A stretch of DNA of 61,434 bases. It comes from Candidatus Limiplasma pullicola. Its GTDB lineage: Bacteria > Bacillota > Clostridia > Christensenellales > Aristaeellaceae. Under the pieces are notes generated by a model. That model was not told where the DNA came from, searched no databases, and was given only the letters and a program-made list of their open reading frames with translations. Below, piece after piece: positions 35,748 through 43,767 of this stretch (positions are counted from its first letter, which is position 1; every line of letters starts with the position of its first letter). The DNA is taken from the NCBI GenBank assembly GCA_018710985.1, contig DVIV01000032.1:1-61434 (forward strand). Reading direction: 5' to 3'. Made by a program: the position numbers and the translations under genes.

Positions 35748-36545
35748 TCATCCCTGCGGCACCTCTGTCATGCGCTCGCCCACCGTGGGAGGCGCCTCCT
35801 CGGTCAGCGGCTTGCGTGCCGCCAGGAACCAGCGCACGGCGTGCGGGTCCGGCGGAGAGAGCTTTTTGTCGCCGTAAAGCCGAATGTCGGTAAAACCCAC
35901 GGCTTCCATCAGCTCGGTCAGCAGCTGGGCGCTGTGCGCGTACTGCCGCTGCTGCTCGCCGATGCGCAGGTAGGTTTCGTCCTTCTGCCTCACGAAGATG
36001 GCCAGGTTCAAATCCACGTACCCCTGCGCGCGGTTGTAGCGGTTCTGCCATAGATAAGCGATCTCCGGGGTTTCGTCCCCGATGAAGTGATTGCCCAGCA
36101 CATGCTCCAGCTTGTAGGGCGTGCTCAGGTCCACAAACAGGGCGCCGCCCTCCCGCACGCTCAAAAACGCCGCGCGGAAAAAATCGGTCAGTTCGCTGGC
36201 ATCCTTGAGGTAGTTCAGGCCGTCGTTGGTGCATAAAACGGCGTCCATGCACCGGTGCAGGTGCAGCCGGCGCATGTCCTGCCTGACGAAGGGAATCATC
36301 GCGCCGGTGCGGCGCGCCTTCTGCGAAGCCTCAAACAGCATGTCGGGGGAGAGATCCACGCCGGTCATCTGATAGCCCATCTTGCTCAGCGCAATGGTGA
36401 TGCTGCCAGTACCGCAGGCGCATTCGCATACCTTTCCGCGGGGAATGCCGTAGCGCTCCATCAGCTCATGATAGAACCGGGCCCAGCCCAGATAATCCAC
36501 GTCGGCCATGAGCCTGTCGTATACGGATGCAAATGCGGTGTACAT
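35748..36545 (-). CDS. Class I SAM-dependent methyltransferase
   Basis: A 265-residue protein with the Rossmann methyltransferase motifs: motif I ECACGTGSITIALS (about residues 41-54), the acidic motif II end MTGVDLSPDML, and CTNDGLNYL. Related small methyltransferases are frequent in Clostridia near hslO-like genes; the substrate is unknown. The ribosome binding site AAGGAG lies about 12 bases from the ATG, a long spacing. It is 26 bp upstream of hslO and follows the spore protein gene by 18 bp. Confidence 0.88.
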   Translation of the reverse strand: MYTAFASVYDRLMADVDYLGWARFYHELMERYGIPRGKVCECACGTGSITIALSKMGYQMTGVDLSPDMLFEASQKARRTGAMIPFVRQDMRRLHLHRCMDAVLCTNDGLNYLKDASELTDFFRAAFLSVREGGALFVDLSTPYKLEHVLGNHFIGDETPEIAYLWQNRYNRAQGYVDLNLAIFVRQKDETYLRIGEQQRQYAHSAQLLTELMEAVGFTDIRLYGDKKLSPPDPHAVRWFLAARKPLTEEAPPTVGERMTEVPQG

Positions 36546-36563
36546 GCGTGTATGTCGCTCCTT

Positions 36564-36770
36564 CTAAGGCTTTCGTCTGCGGCTTTGACCGATGAGCCCG
36601 CCGATGCGGCCCGTTTCCTTGGCGCTCAGGCCCGCCCAGCCAACCTGCCGCACGCGGTCCAGCAGCCCCAGTTCCCGCGCGAGCTCATATTTCATGCGCT
36701 CCTCGCGGGTGAGCCGGGTCAGCGCGTCACGGCGGATGGCGCCGGTCAACAGTTCATCCTTTTTGCCCAT
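36564..36770 (-). CDS. Small acid-soluble spore protein, alpha/beta type, SspF-like
   Basis: A 68-residue basic protein ending with MKYELARELGLLDRV, GWAGLSAKETGRIGG and a basic RRRKP tail. This matches the SspF-like class of alpha/beta SASPs (KYELAxxLGxxDxV, then G-W and an A-x-E/D-x-G block). Such proteins coat DNA in spores. The ATG at 36770 follows GGGAGGGAAGG; the longer frame runs back into the DUF624 gene. No forespore (sigma-G) promoter was recognised just upstream, so it may be read with the vegetative run. Confidence 0.8.
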   Translation of the reverse strand: MGKKDELLTGAIRRDALTRLTREERMKYELARELGLLDRVRQVGWAGLSAKETGRIGGLIGQSRRRKP

Positions 36771-36816
36771 GTCCTTCCCTCCCTTGCGTGGGTAGGTTGT
36801 GACAAAGGCGCGTTCC

Positions 36817-37806
36817 TCATTCGCCGGCTTGTGCGCCGTCGTCCTCGTCGTCCTCTTCATCCTCGGCGTTGTACAGGCCGCGGCCCACCTGCACGCCTTC
36901 GATGTTTGGGTTGATGTAGCGATCAAACACCGCATTGGAATAGCTGGCCCCCACAAAGCGGCTCAGGCTGAAGCCGATGACGATGTAATAGGCCGCCAGC
37001 CCCAGCATGGCATACTGCATATAGGGCGTAAAGAGGGAAATCAGCGCCGCGATCGCCCAGGGCAGCAGCGAGAGCAGCTTCAGCCCCACGGTCATGGGCA
37101 GGCGGCCGATGGTCATGATCAGGCTGTTGCGCACCACATTGCGGTAGTTGAGCTTGTAGGTGACGATCTGCGGGTAAACATACATCAGCGAGCACAGCCA
37201 CAGGACCCCGATCACGATGCAGATCACCTGCGGAATCATGAACAGCACGTTGGTGCTGGCCATTTCCCCGTAGAAGGTCACGCATACGTACATCAAAAGC
37301 GGCATCAGGCCGGTAATGAACCCCGTCAGCAGGCCATACTTCCAGTTGCCTTTGACCGTATCGATAAAATCCGACCAGATAAATGCATGCTCGTCGCGCG
37401 CCCAGTTGCGCGTGATATAGGCCACGCCCGTCGTGAACGGCCCCGTCAGTGCCAGGCAGGGCACCAGCAGCAGCAGCGTCTGCATGATTACGGCGCTCAC
37501 GCCCTGGTTGTAGCTCTGGGTCAGCCCCGCAAGGGCCTCCGCGGTGATTTCGCCGGCCTCCATCTGCATCTGTGCCTCGGCCAGATTGCCCATCCCCGCA
37601 TACCACATCAGCAGCCCCCGCCCAATCACAAAGATGGCCGGAAGCCATGCAACCGCGTACATCAGATTCAGGCGAACCAGGCCGGAGAGGCGCACGCGCA
37701 GCATCTCCCAGAACAGCTGCCAGCGCGTCTGGGGAAGGTCCTCCTTGGTATAGTCGCCCTTGCCGCTTTTGCCGTAGTAATAGCGGTTCATCATCTTTCC
37801 AAACAT
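36817..37806 (-). CDS. YesL-like membrane protein (DUF624)
   Basis: A 329-residue membrane protein with about five to six hydrophobic segments. The DUF624 core is visible as LVRLNLMYAVAWLPAIFVIG (about 44-63), PCLALTGPFTTGVAYITRNW and WSDFIDTVKGNWK. YesL homologues are often next to polysaccharide ABC transporters. The C-terminus is very acidic (EDEEDDEDDG). Start set by GGAGGAA before the ATG. It is the first gene after a strong promoter and heads the long minus-strand run. Confidence 0.88.
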   Translation of the reverse strand: MFGKMMNRYYYGKSGKGDYTKEDLPQTRWQLFWEMLRVRLSGLVRLNLMYAVAWLPAIFVIGRGLLMWYAGMGNLAEAQMQMEAGEITAEALAGLTQSYNQGVSAVIMQTLLLLVPCLALTGPFTTGVAYITRNWARDEHAFIWSDFIDTVKGNWKYGLLTGFITGLMPLLMYVCVTFYGEMASTNVLFMIPQVICIVIGVLWLCSLMYVYPQIVTYKLNYRNVVRNSLIMTIGRLPMTVGLKLLSLLPWAIAALISLFTPYMQYAMLGLAAYYIVIGFSLSRFVGASYSNAVFDRYINPNIEGVQVGRGLYNAEDEEDDEDDGAQAGE

Positions 37807-37842
37807 GTTGCTTCCTCCGTCAAGCATAGGGATACAGCATGC

Positions 37843-37871
37843 ATTATAACACACGCGCTTGAGCCCGTCAA
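37843..37871 (-). promoter_or_regulatory. Strong sigma-A promoter heading the long minus-strand run
   Basis: TTGACG (37866-37871), 17-bp spacer, TATAAT (37843-37848). No terminator was seen downstream until 18351, so transcription could in principle cover up to 15 genes. Confidence 0.88.
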
Positions 37872-37927
37872 AACGCGCCGCCTATCAGGCGGGGCTCGCG
37901 CACAAAGTTTACAGCTTCTTCATAAAG

Positions 37928-37973
37928 CAAAAGGACCGCCGCACCCACACCAGCTGGCGCGGGGCGGCGGTCC
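37928..37973 (-). terminator. Intrinsic terminator of the peptidoglycan-binding lipoprotein gene
   Basis: GGACCGCCGC (37933-37942) pairs with GCGGCGGTCC (37964-37973); on the minus strand the stem is followed by TTTTGC. Confidence 0.85.
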
Positions 37974-37985
37974 GCCGACATTGGA

Positions 37986-39734
37986 TCAGATGCTGCAGGG
38001 CACCGCATTGCTGGAGAACAGCTTTTGCTGCGTCTGCTGCCCGGCCACGCCGTCAATGGACAGGCCGTTGAGCTCCTGGAACACCATCACCGCGTTCTGG
38101 GTGACGGTGTCATAGGTGCCGGAGATATCGCCGTCGTAGTACTTGAGTTCATACAGGGCGTATTGCAGGCGTTTGACCGCGCTGCCGGTGGACCCCAGGT
38201 CCAGCTTGGAGTAGCTGCCGCTCTCGGATGTGCCGCCGTAGAGCAGGCGCTGGGTGGTGGGGCCGGCCATGCCGGTCACGCGCAGGCCCGCGGCGCGCTG
38301 ATACGCTTCCACAGCCGCTTCGGTACCGCTGCCATAGCTGCCGTCCACGGAGCCGCTGTAGTAGCCGGTCGCCTGCAGCGCGCGCTGCAGCGCCGTCACG
38401 TTGGTGGAGTTGGAGCCCGTGGTAATGGTGGTATAGCCGTTGGAGGATGCCGTCTTGCCGTAGTTGTCCGGACTGGAGCTGCTGCCGGAGGACGAACCGC
38501 CGGAGGAGCCTCCGTTCAGCGCGGCGTAGATGGCATTGAGCGTGGCCTTGCCCGCGATGCCGTCGGCCTTGAGCCCGCTGGACTGCTGGAAGGCCGTGAC
38601 TGCGGCGGTGGTGCCGCTGCCGTAGTCTCCGTCGACGCTGCCGGTATAATAGCCCAGCGTCTTGAGGTTCTGCTGCAGGGACCGGACCGCGCTGCCGGTG
38701 GTGCCCTCGCGGAGGGAACCCAGGTGTCCGACCACGCTGGAGGCCTTTTTCGCGGACTCGGAATACAGCTTGGTCAGCGTCGTGGGGCCGGCGATGCCGT
38801 CAGCATAGATGGAGTTGCGCTCCTGGAAGGCGATGACCGCGGCCTGGGTGGTCTCGGCAAACTCGCCGTCAGCGGTGCCGCTGAGGTAGCCCAGCACGAT
38901 CAGGCGGTTCTGCAGGATCTTGACCTGGCTGCCCGAGGACCCCAGCTGCAGGTAGATATCGGTCTTGCCGTTGGTATAGGACGAACTGGCGGAGCTGCTG
39001 CTGGAGGAGCTGCCCGAGCTGCTGGAAGAGGAGCTTGAGCTGCTGGAAGAACCCGACGACGAACTGGAAGAGCTGGTGGTCTTCTTCTTGGCGCTGCTGG
39101 AATAGAGCTTCTCAATGGTGCGGGTGCCCGCCTTGCCGTCCACGGAGAGTCCGTTGGCGGCCTGGAAATCGCGCACCGCCTGCTCGGTGGCCGCGCCGAA
39201 GTCGCCATCCGCGCTGCCGGTCAGATAGCCCAGATCCTTGAGCCGCTGCTGCAGGCGCTTGACATCGCTGCCGGTGGAGCCCATCTTGAGCGTGCTGCTG
39301 CCGGATGAGGTGCTCGACGGCGTAGCCGTGACCCTGGGCGCGTTGGTGGGCGCCGTAGTGGGCGGCAGCGTGGCCGTGCCGATCTGCGGGGCGCTGGTCG
39401 CGCCGTTGATGGGCGCGTTGGTGGGACTGACGTTGCTGGGCGGATTGGTCGCCGTATCGTTGCCGAAATCCCATGCGCTCCAGTCCACCTCGTTGCTGGT
39501 GGGCGCGGGCGTGGGGGTAGGCGTCACGTTGGGGGTCGGCGTTACAACGGTATCAAAGGTCTGCCCGCCGTCGCCCACGGTCAGCCCGTTGTTGCTGTCC
39601 ACAACGCGGTCGGGTTCCATATAGCAGGCGCTCAGCGCCACACAGGCGGCAAGCAGCAGCGCCGCGACAGCCACCCGCTTCAGCCGCGCATGGCGGCTCC
39701 TGTCTGTGGCATGGGGATGATTCACAATCAACAC
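37986..39734 (-). CDS. Lipoprotein with five peptidoglycan-binding domains
   Basis: A 582-residue surface protein. The N-terminus is a lipoprotein signal with lipobox LSAC at residues 34-37, followed by a Pro/Thr/Asn-rich stalk (to about 145). Five PG_binding_1 domains follow at about 150-213, 257-325, 336-400, 430-495 and 505-575; each has the pattern G-S-x-V-x-x-L-Q-x-x-L-x-x-L-G-Y with D-G-x-(F/Y)-G. A pure Ser/Gly linker separates domains 1 and 2. There is no catalytic domain, so it is likely a wall tether. GTG at 39734 is taken as start; GTG at 39725 fits GGAG almost equally well. Confidence 0.88.
   Translation of the reverse strand: MLIVNHPHATDRSRHARLKRVAVAALLLAACVALSACYMEPDRVVDSNNGLTVGDGGQTFDTVVTPTPNVTPTPTPAPTSNEVDWSAWDFGNDTATNPPSNVSPTNAPINGATSAPQIGTATLPPTTAPTNAPRVTATPSSTSSGSSTLKMGSTGSDVKRLQQRLKDLGYLTGSADGDFGAATEQAVRDFQAANGLSVDGKAGTRTIEKLYSSSAKKKTTSSSSSSSGSSSSSSSSSSSSGSSSSSSSASSSYTNGKTDIYLQLGSSGSQVKILQNRLIVLGYLSGTADGEFAETTQAAVIAFQERNSIYADGIAGPTTLTKLYSESAKKASSVVGHLGSLREGTTGSAVRSLQQNLKTLGYYTGSVDGDYGSGTTAAVTAFQQSSGLKADGIAGKATLNAIYAALNGGSSGGSSSGSSSSPDNYGKTASSNGYTTITTGSNSTNVTALQRALQATGYYSGSVDGSYGSGTEAAVEAYQRAAGLRVTGMAGPTTQRLLYGGTSESGSYSKLDLGSTGSAVKRLQYALYELKYYDGDISGTYDTVTQNAVMVFQELNGLSIDGVAGQQTQQKLFSSNAVPCSI
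38979..39074 (-). repeat. Low-complexity serine tract in the lipoprotein gene
   Basis: About 32 codons, almost all serine with few glycines and one alanine, encode the linker between peptidoglycan-binding domains 1 and 2. Mixed AGC, TCC, TCT, TCG and AGT codons keep the DNA from being a simple repeat, which limits slippage. Confidence 0.85.
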
Positions 39735-39785
39735 TCCGTTTCCTCAAGGAAGTCGAAAAGGAAATGTTACAAACCTCTTACACCT

Positions 39786-39848
39786 ATGCAAGGGGCAGCC
39801 GTCCCCCTGCATCAAGCATATTGTACAGGGAAAATACGGGAAAATCAA
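39786..39848 (-). promoter_or_regulatory. Sigma-A promoter and leader hairpin of the lipoprotein gene
   Basis: TTGATT (39843-39848), 17-bp spacer, TACAAT (39820-39825). Directly behind the start of transcription the leader can fold into a hairpin (39786-39812, TGCAGGGGGACGG with its complement, one mismatch). It has no T-run and may affect stability of the message. Confidence 0.75.
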
Positions 39849-39885
39849 GCCCGAATATTTCCGCTGCATAGAATTAACGATTCAT

Positions 39886-42800
39886 TCACGGCTTTCGTTC
39901 CCTTGAATTTGAAATAATTTTGTCATATTTAGGCGTTCCTTCGTCATATTTGACGAACGCTTTTCCCAGCCGCAGCGAATAGAGCGCCCACTCTTTCACC
40001 GGCCAGGGGGTTCCCTCCAGCAGCGCCCGGCGGTAGAAGGACAGCTGCCTGCCATAGCGCTGCCACAGCTCCTGCGCGCTGGAAACCCGGTCGGTTTTGA
40101 AATCCACCAGCACCCATGCGCCGTCTTCCAGAAAGCACAGGTCAATCACACCCTGCAGCAGCGTGGGGAACGGCTCGTCCACATGCAGGTTGAAGCTCCA
40201 CTCCCTGCGCACGGTCGACGCCGCCAGCATGCGCTGGCCCAGCGGACCGGCCAGAAAGCGCGCCGCCATCGGAACATCCGCCAGAGCCGCTTCCGCGGGG
40301 GTCATTACGCGCTTTTCCACCAGTCGGGACAACTCTCCTTTTATATGGAAGAAAAGTGCTTTTTCGTCGCCTTTCGCCGCCCGCGCGCCCTCCAGGTCCA
40401 TCAGGCCCAGCAGCCGGTGGGTCTGCACGCCGCGAAGCAGCCCTTCTTCCTCCTTCGGCGGCTCCAGAAAGGCCGGCATGGCAGGAAGGGACGACAACAG
40501 CCGGGGACGCGGTCCCTCGTAAGGAAGGCGCTTGAGCTGCTCCTCCTCCTCCTCGGCGGCTTGCGCCAAAGTCTGCGCGCCATCCAGCGCGCGGCACAGC
40601 GCGGTCACACCCAGCTTGAGGGGCAGGGCGGCAGGCTGCTTCCCGGCCTGCGGGGCGACCGCCGCGGGCCAGTCCATGGCCTGCGGAGCAGGGATGCAGG
40701 GGACTTTCCTTTCCTGCGGCACCTCCGGCAGCGGAAAGGGCAGCGGGGTGCTTTTCCGGGTGAAATGCCTTGTAATGACTGGTTCCATGTGGAAAACGAT
40801 CCGCCACGGGGCCCTTTTTTGTGGAAAACTTGTGGATTCTGTGGGGAACTCCGAATGACTTGCGGTTTCCCTCATATCCCATGTGGAAAGTTGCCCTTCG
40901 CGTTCCACCGTCACGCTGTCACAGGGCTGCGCGGATTGCAGCAGCCAGTCCAGCATGCTGTGCGCCTCGCGCACGCCATAGACCCCTCCGGACCGCCCTG
41001 TCTGGGCGGCGTCAGGATTTTTCATGCTGCCTACCAGCACCAGGCGCACCTTGGGGCGCGTCATGGCCACATAGAGCACGCGCGCCCGTTCCGCGCGCTC
41101 GGCGCTTCGCTCCTTCAGGGCAACCGCGCCTTGCAGGAGCGTGGCACGCCGGGTGCGCGCCTTTTCATTGACATAGCCCAGGCCAAAGCCGATTTCCCCG
41201 TGCAGGCTGAGGGTGCGGGTCTGTGTGCGCCGCAGCAGCGGACCGCCCAGCCCCATCACATACACCGTGGGAAATTCCAGCCCCTTGGATTTGTGGATCG
41301 TCATTATGCGCACCACGTCCTCCCAGGGGTTCATCACGGCGGGGCTCTGGTCGCCCCCGCCGCCGCCGTCCGCCTTCACCGCCTCCACGAAGCCGTGCAG
41401 GCCATCCATGTGGCCCTGCTCATAGGCGTCCGCCCGGTGGCAGAGCATGCGCAGGTTCGCCTGCCGCAGTTTCCCGCCCGGCTGCGCCCCATAATGCGCA
41501 TACAGACCGCTTCGTTTGAGAAAACTCCACAGATAGTCGGCCAGCGGCATGCTGCGCGCATAGAACCGCTCCGACTCCAGCGCCTTCAGCACGGCCCGGC
41601 AGCGCGCGGCGAGGGGCTCGGCAGCCTCGCGGGCCGCCGCCTGCAGCGCGCTGAGAAAGCTGGCCTCCCGCTGGGGGCGCAGCAGGCGGATGGCGGCCAG
41701 CTCCCGCTCCGTCATTTCAAAAAGCGGGCTGCGGAGCTCGCTGAGCAGCGCCACATCATTGGCCAGATTATCCAGCAGCGTCAGGTGCTGCAGCACCTGG
41801 TCCACCTCGTCGGACGTCATGGGGTCGCCGCCGCCCTCGCAGTACACGGGAATACCCATCCGGTTCAGCACCAGCTCCACCTTGTCGGCCACGTTTTTGC
41901 CAACGGGCAGCAAAATGGCGATGTCGCGGTAGTGAAGCGGCGCGCCGGGCTGACCCTGCGCATCGGGGACCGGCTCGCCCACCGTCGCCAGGATGTCGCG
42001 CGCGATGAGCTCCGCTTCGGCCAGCACCATGTCCTGCGGCCGTTTGCCCTGCGCGTTGAGCACATGCAGCTCGGTCGGCGGATCGCCCTGGGACGGCGTG
42101 CCGGGATAGAGCCGCGCGTCGGCATCGTAGTCGATTTCTGTGACACGGCGGTCCATTACGTGCGCAAAGACGCGGTTCACCGCATCCAGCACCCCCGTGC
42201 GGCTGCGGAAATTCAGGTTGAGCACCACCCGGCGGCATGGCGCGTCCGCCTGGGGCGAAAAGCGTTCCAGCTTGCCCAGAAACAGGCCGGGCTCGGCCAG
42301 GCGGAAGCGGTAGATGCTCTGCTTGACGTCGCCCACATAGAAATAGGACTGTCCGCCGCCCTCGCCGCGCTTGAGGGCGTTAAGGATGGCCTCCTGCAGG
42401 GCGCTTACGTCCTGGTATTCGTCCACGAACACCGCGTCAAACCGCTGCGCCTGCTGCTTTCGCAGGTCCGGGTCGCGCAGCACGGCCAGCGTCATATGCT
42501 CCAGATCGCCAAAGTCGATGCAGGCCTCGCCGAGCTTGCGGGACAAAAAGCACTCATGGAAGTGACGCACCGCCTTGGCCAGTCCCTGTGTGGCCGGGCT
42601 CATGGCCTGCATGTCCGCTACGCCCTGATCAAAATCTGCCGGCAGCAGCTTTTTCAGGTCGTCCGCCATGTCCTTGATGCGGCTGCGCAGGTCCTTGAAA
42701 TCAGCCGCCAGCCGCTCCTCGTCCCCGATGGTGGGCCTGAAGCGGCCCAGCGTGACAAACTTCAGGGTACCCAGCGCCCTGCACAGGGCGCTCATCCCCG

Positions 42801-43566
42801 CTTCACAGGCCGCGCGCAGCCCGTCGATCGTCCCCCGGTCGCTTTGCAGCGTCAAAAGGTAGGGCGGCGGAAACGCCGCATGCGTGCGCATCGCATCCGC
42901 TTCGCGCCAAAGGGCGTCCATCCCCTCCAGGATCAGCGCGGCTTCCCGGCAGAACGTCCGGGCCAGCGGCTCTTCGTCCATGGCCTCCGCGGTCCAGACC
43001 TTGCCCGCGCTTTGCTCCAGCCAGGCCATCGGGTCGGGGCGCGACATCAGAAACCGGTAGAGTGTCTCCATCATCAGCGTGATTTCGCGCTCGCAGAATT
43101 TGTGCGTCAGATCCGCCAGCTCCGCATCCTCATGGGCTGCCCCATACAGCCAGTCCAGCGTTTCTTCCATTGCATCCTGCCAGTAGCCGGCGCGGGTGCG
43201 TTCATCCGCCAGCATGAATTGCGGGTCCACGCCGCAGCGCTGGAAGTTCTGCCGCACCACCTGCTGGCAATAACTATGGATGGTGGAGATCTGCGCCACG
43301 CTGACCAGGTCCGCCTGCCGGGCCAGCCGCGAATCATCCGCGGCGGCTTCGTTCAGGCGCGCTTCCAGGCGTTCACGCATCTCGCCCGCGGCGGCGCGGG
43401 TGAAGGTGACGATCAGCATCCGGTCAATGCTGGCGCCGCGCTCCACGATCAGCCGCACAATGCGCTCCACCAGCACGGCGGTTTTTCCACTGCCTGCCGC
43501 CGCCGATACCAGCAGTTCGCGGTTATCGGCGCGGATCGCCGCTTCCTGTGCGGGGGTAAAGCGCAT
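39886..43566 (-). CDS. addA: ATP-dependent helicase/nuclease subunit A
   Basis: AddA is the helicase-nuclease partner of AddB in double-strand break resection (RecBCD counterpart). The 1226-residue protein has Walker A AAGSGKT at 23-29, the UvrD-type motifs IVTFTRAAAGEMRERL, FDAVFVDEYQDVS, VGDVKQSIYRFR, IMTIHKSKGLEFPTVYV and LYVAMTR, and the C-terminal nuclease motif GVIDLCF...LVDFKTDR near 1110-1130. ATG at 43566 is preferred because GTG at 43575 abuts the GGAG site. addB, normally just upstream, is absent, and the gene has its own promoter. Confidence 0.95.
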   Translation of the reverse strand: MRFTPAQEAAIRADNRELLVSAAAGSGKTAVLVERIVRLIVERGASIDRMLIVTFTRAAAGEMRERLEARLNEAAADDSRLARQADLVSVAQISTIHSYCQQVVRQNFQRCGVDPQFMLADERTRAGYWQDAMEETLDWLYGAAHEDAELADLTHKFCEREITLMMETLYRFLMSRPDPMAWLEQSAGKVWTAEAMDEEPLARTFCREAALILEGMDALWREADAMRTHAAFPPPYLLTLQSDRGTIDGLRAACEAGMSALCRALGTLKFVTLGRFRPTIGDEERLAADFKDLRSRIKDMADDLKKLLPADFDQGVADMQAMSPATQGLAKAVRHFHECFLSRKLGEACIDFGDLEHMTLAVLRDPDLRKQQAQRFDAVFVDEYQDVSALQEAILNALKRGEGGGQSYFYVGDVKQSIYRFRLAEPGLFLGKLERFSPQADAPCRRVVLNLNFRSRTGVLDAVNRVFAHVMDRRVTEIDYDADARLYPGTPSQGDPPTELHVLNAQGKRPQDMVLAEAELIARDILATVGEPVPDAQGQPGAPLHYRDIAILLPVGKNVADKVELVLNRMGIPVYCEGGGDPMTSDEVDQVLQHLTLLDNLANDVALLSELRSPLFEMTERELAAIRLLRPQREASFLSALQAAAREAAEPLAARCRAVLKALESERFYARSMPLADYLWSFLKRSGLYAHYGAQPGGKLRQANLRMLCHRADAYEQGHMDGLHGFVEAVKADGGGGGDQSPAVMNPWEDVVRIMTIHKSKGLEFPTVYVMGLGGPLLRRTQTRTLSLHGEIGFGLGYVNEKARTRRATLLQGAVALKERSAERAERARVLYVAMTRPKVRLVLVGSMKNPDAAQTGRSGGVYGVREAHSMLDWLLQSAQPCDSVTVEREGQLSTWDMRETASHSEFPTESTSFPQKRAPWRIVFHMEPVITRHFTRKSTPLPFPLPEVPQERKVPCIPAPQAMDWPAAVAPQAGKQPAALPLKLGVTALCRALDGAQTLAQAAEEEEEQLKRLPYEGPRPRLLSSLPAMPAFLEPPKEEEGLLRGVQTHRLLGLMDLEGARAAKGDEKALFFHIKGELSRLVEKRVMTPAEAALADVPMAARFLAGPLGQRMLAASTVRREWSFNLHVDEPFPTLLQGVIDLCFLEDGAWVLVDFKTDRVSSAQELWQRYGRQLSFYRRALLEGTPWPVKEWALYSLRLGKAFVKYDEGTPKYDKIISNSRERKP

Positions 43567-43601
43567 GTGCGTCACTCCTTTCGCGGATGGGGATATGCGT
43601 T

Positions 43602-43630
43602 ATTGTACCGTAAGCGCGGGGTGAATGCAA
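43602..43630 (-). promoter_or_regulatory. Sigma-A promoter of addA
   Basis: TTGCAT (43625-43630), 17-bp spacer, TACAAT (43602-43607) on the minus strand. A parS site starts 1 bp upstream of the -35 element, so ParB binding could affect this promoter. Confidence 0.75.
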
Positions 43631-43631
43631 A

Positions 43632-43647
43632 TGTTTCACGTGAAACC
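43632..43647. other. parS site (ParB binding), 15 of 16
   Basis: TGTTTCACGTGAAACC matches the chromosomal parS consensus TGTTTCACGTGAAACA with one terminal mismatch. It lies in the addA-glgP intergenic region. See also 50815-50830 and 59625-59640. Confidence 0.85.
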
Positions 43648-43692
43648 TTTTTGCATCAAACGTCTGATTTGGCCGGTTTTTGGATAAATCAT

Positions 43693-43722
43693 TTGCCCTT
43701 GAAGCCGTCTTCATGGTATAAT
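43693..43722 (+). promoter_or_regulatory. Sigma-A promoter of glgP
   Basis: TTGCCC (43693-43698), 18-bp spacer, TATAAT (43717-43722), about 45 bp upstream of the glgP start. Confidence 0.7.
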
Positions 43723-43767
43723 ACCGCTGTTATCCTCAAATACTTCCATCTATCAAGGAGGATTCAT

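Noticed and set aside
36771-36830. Sigma-G promoter of the spore protein gene
   Set aside because: No pair of elements resembling the forespore consensus could be placed at a proper distance.
40183-43767. A very long open frame on the plus strand across addA, in frame with glgP
   Set aside because: It mirrors addA codons in GC-rich DNA, encodes Arg/His/Gln-rich sequence with no domain, and glgP has its own promoter and ribosome binding site at 43768. Other long opposite-strand frames in the window were dropped for the same reason.
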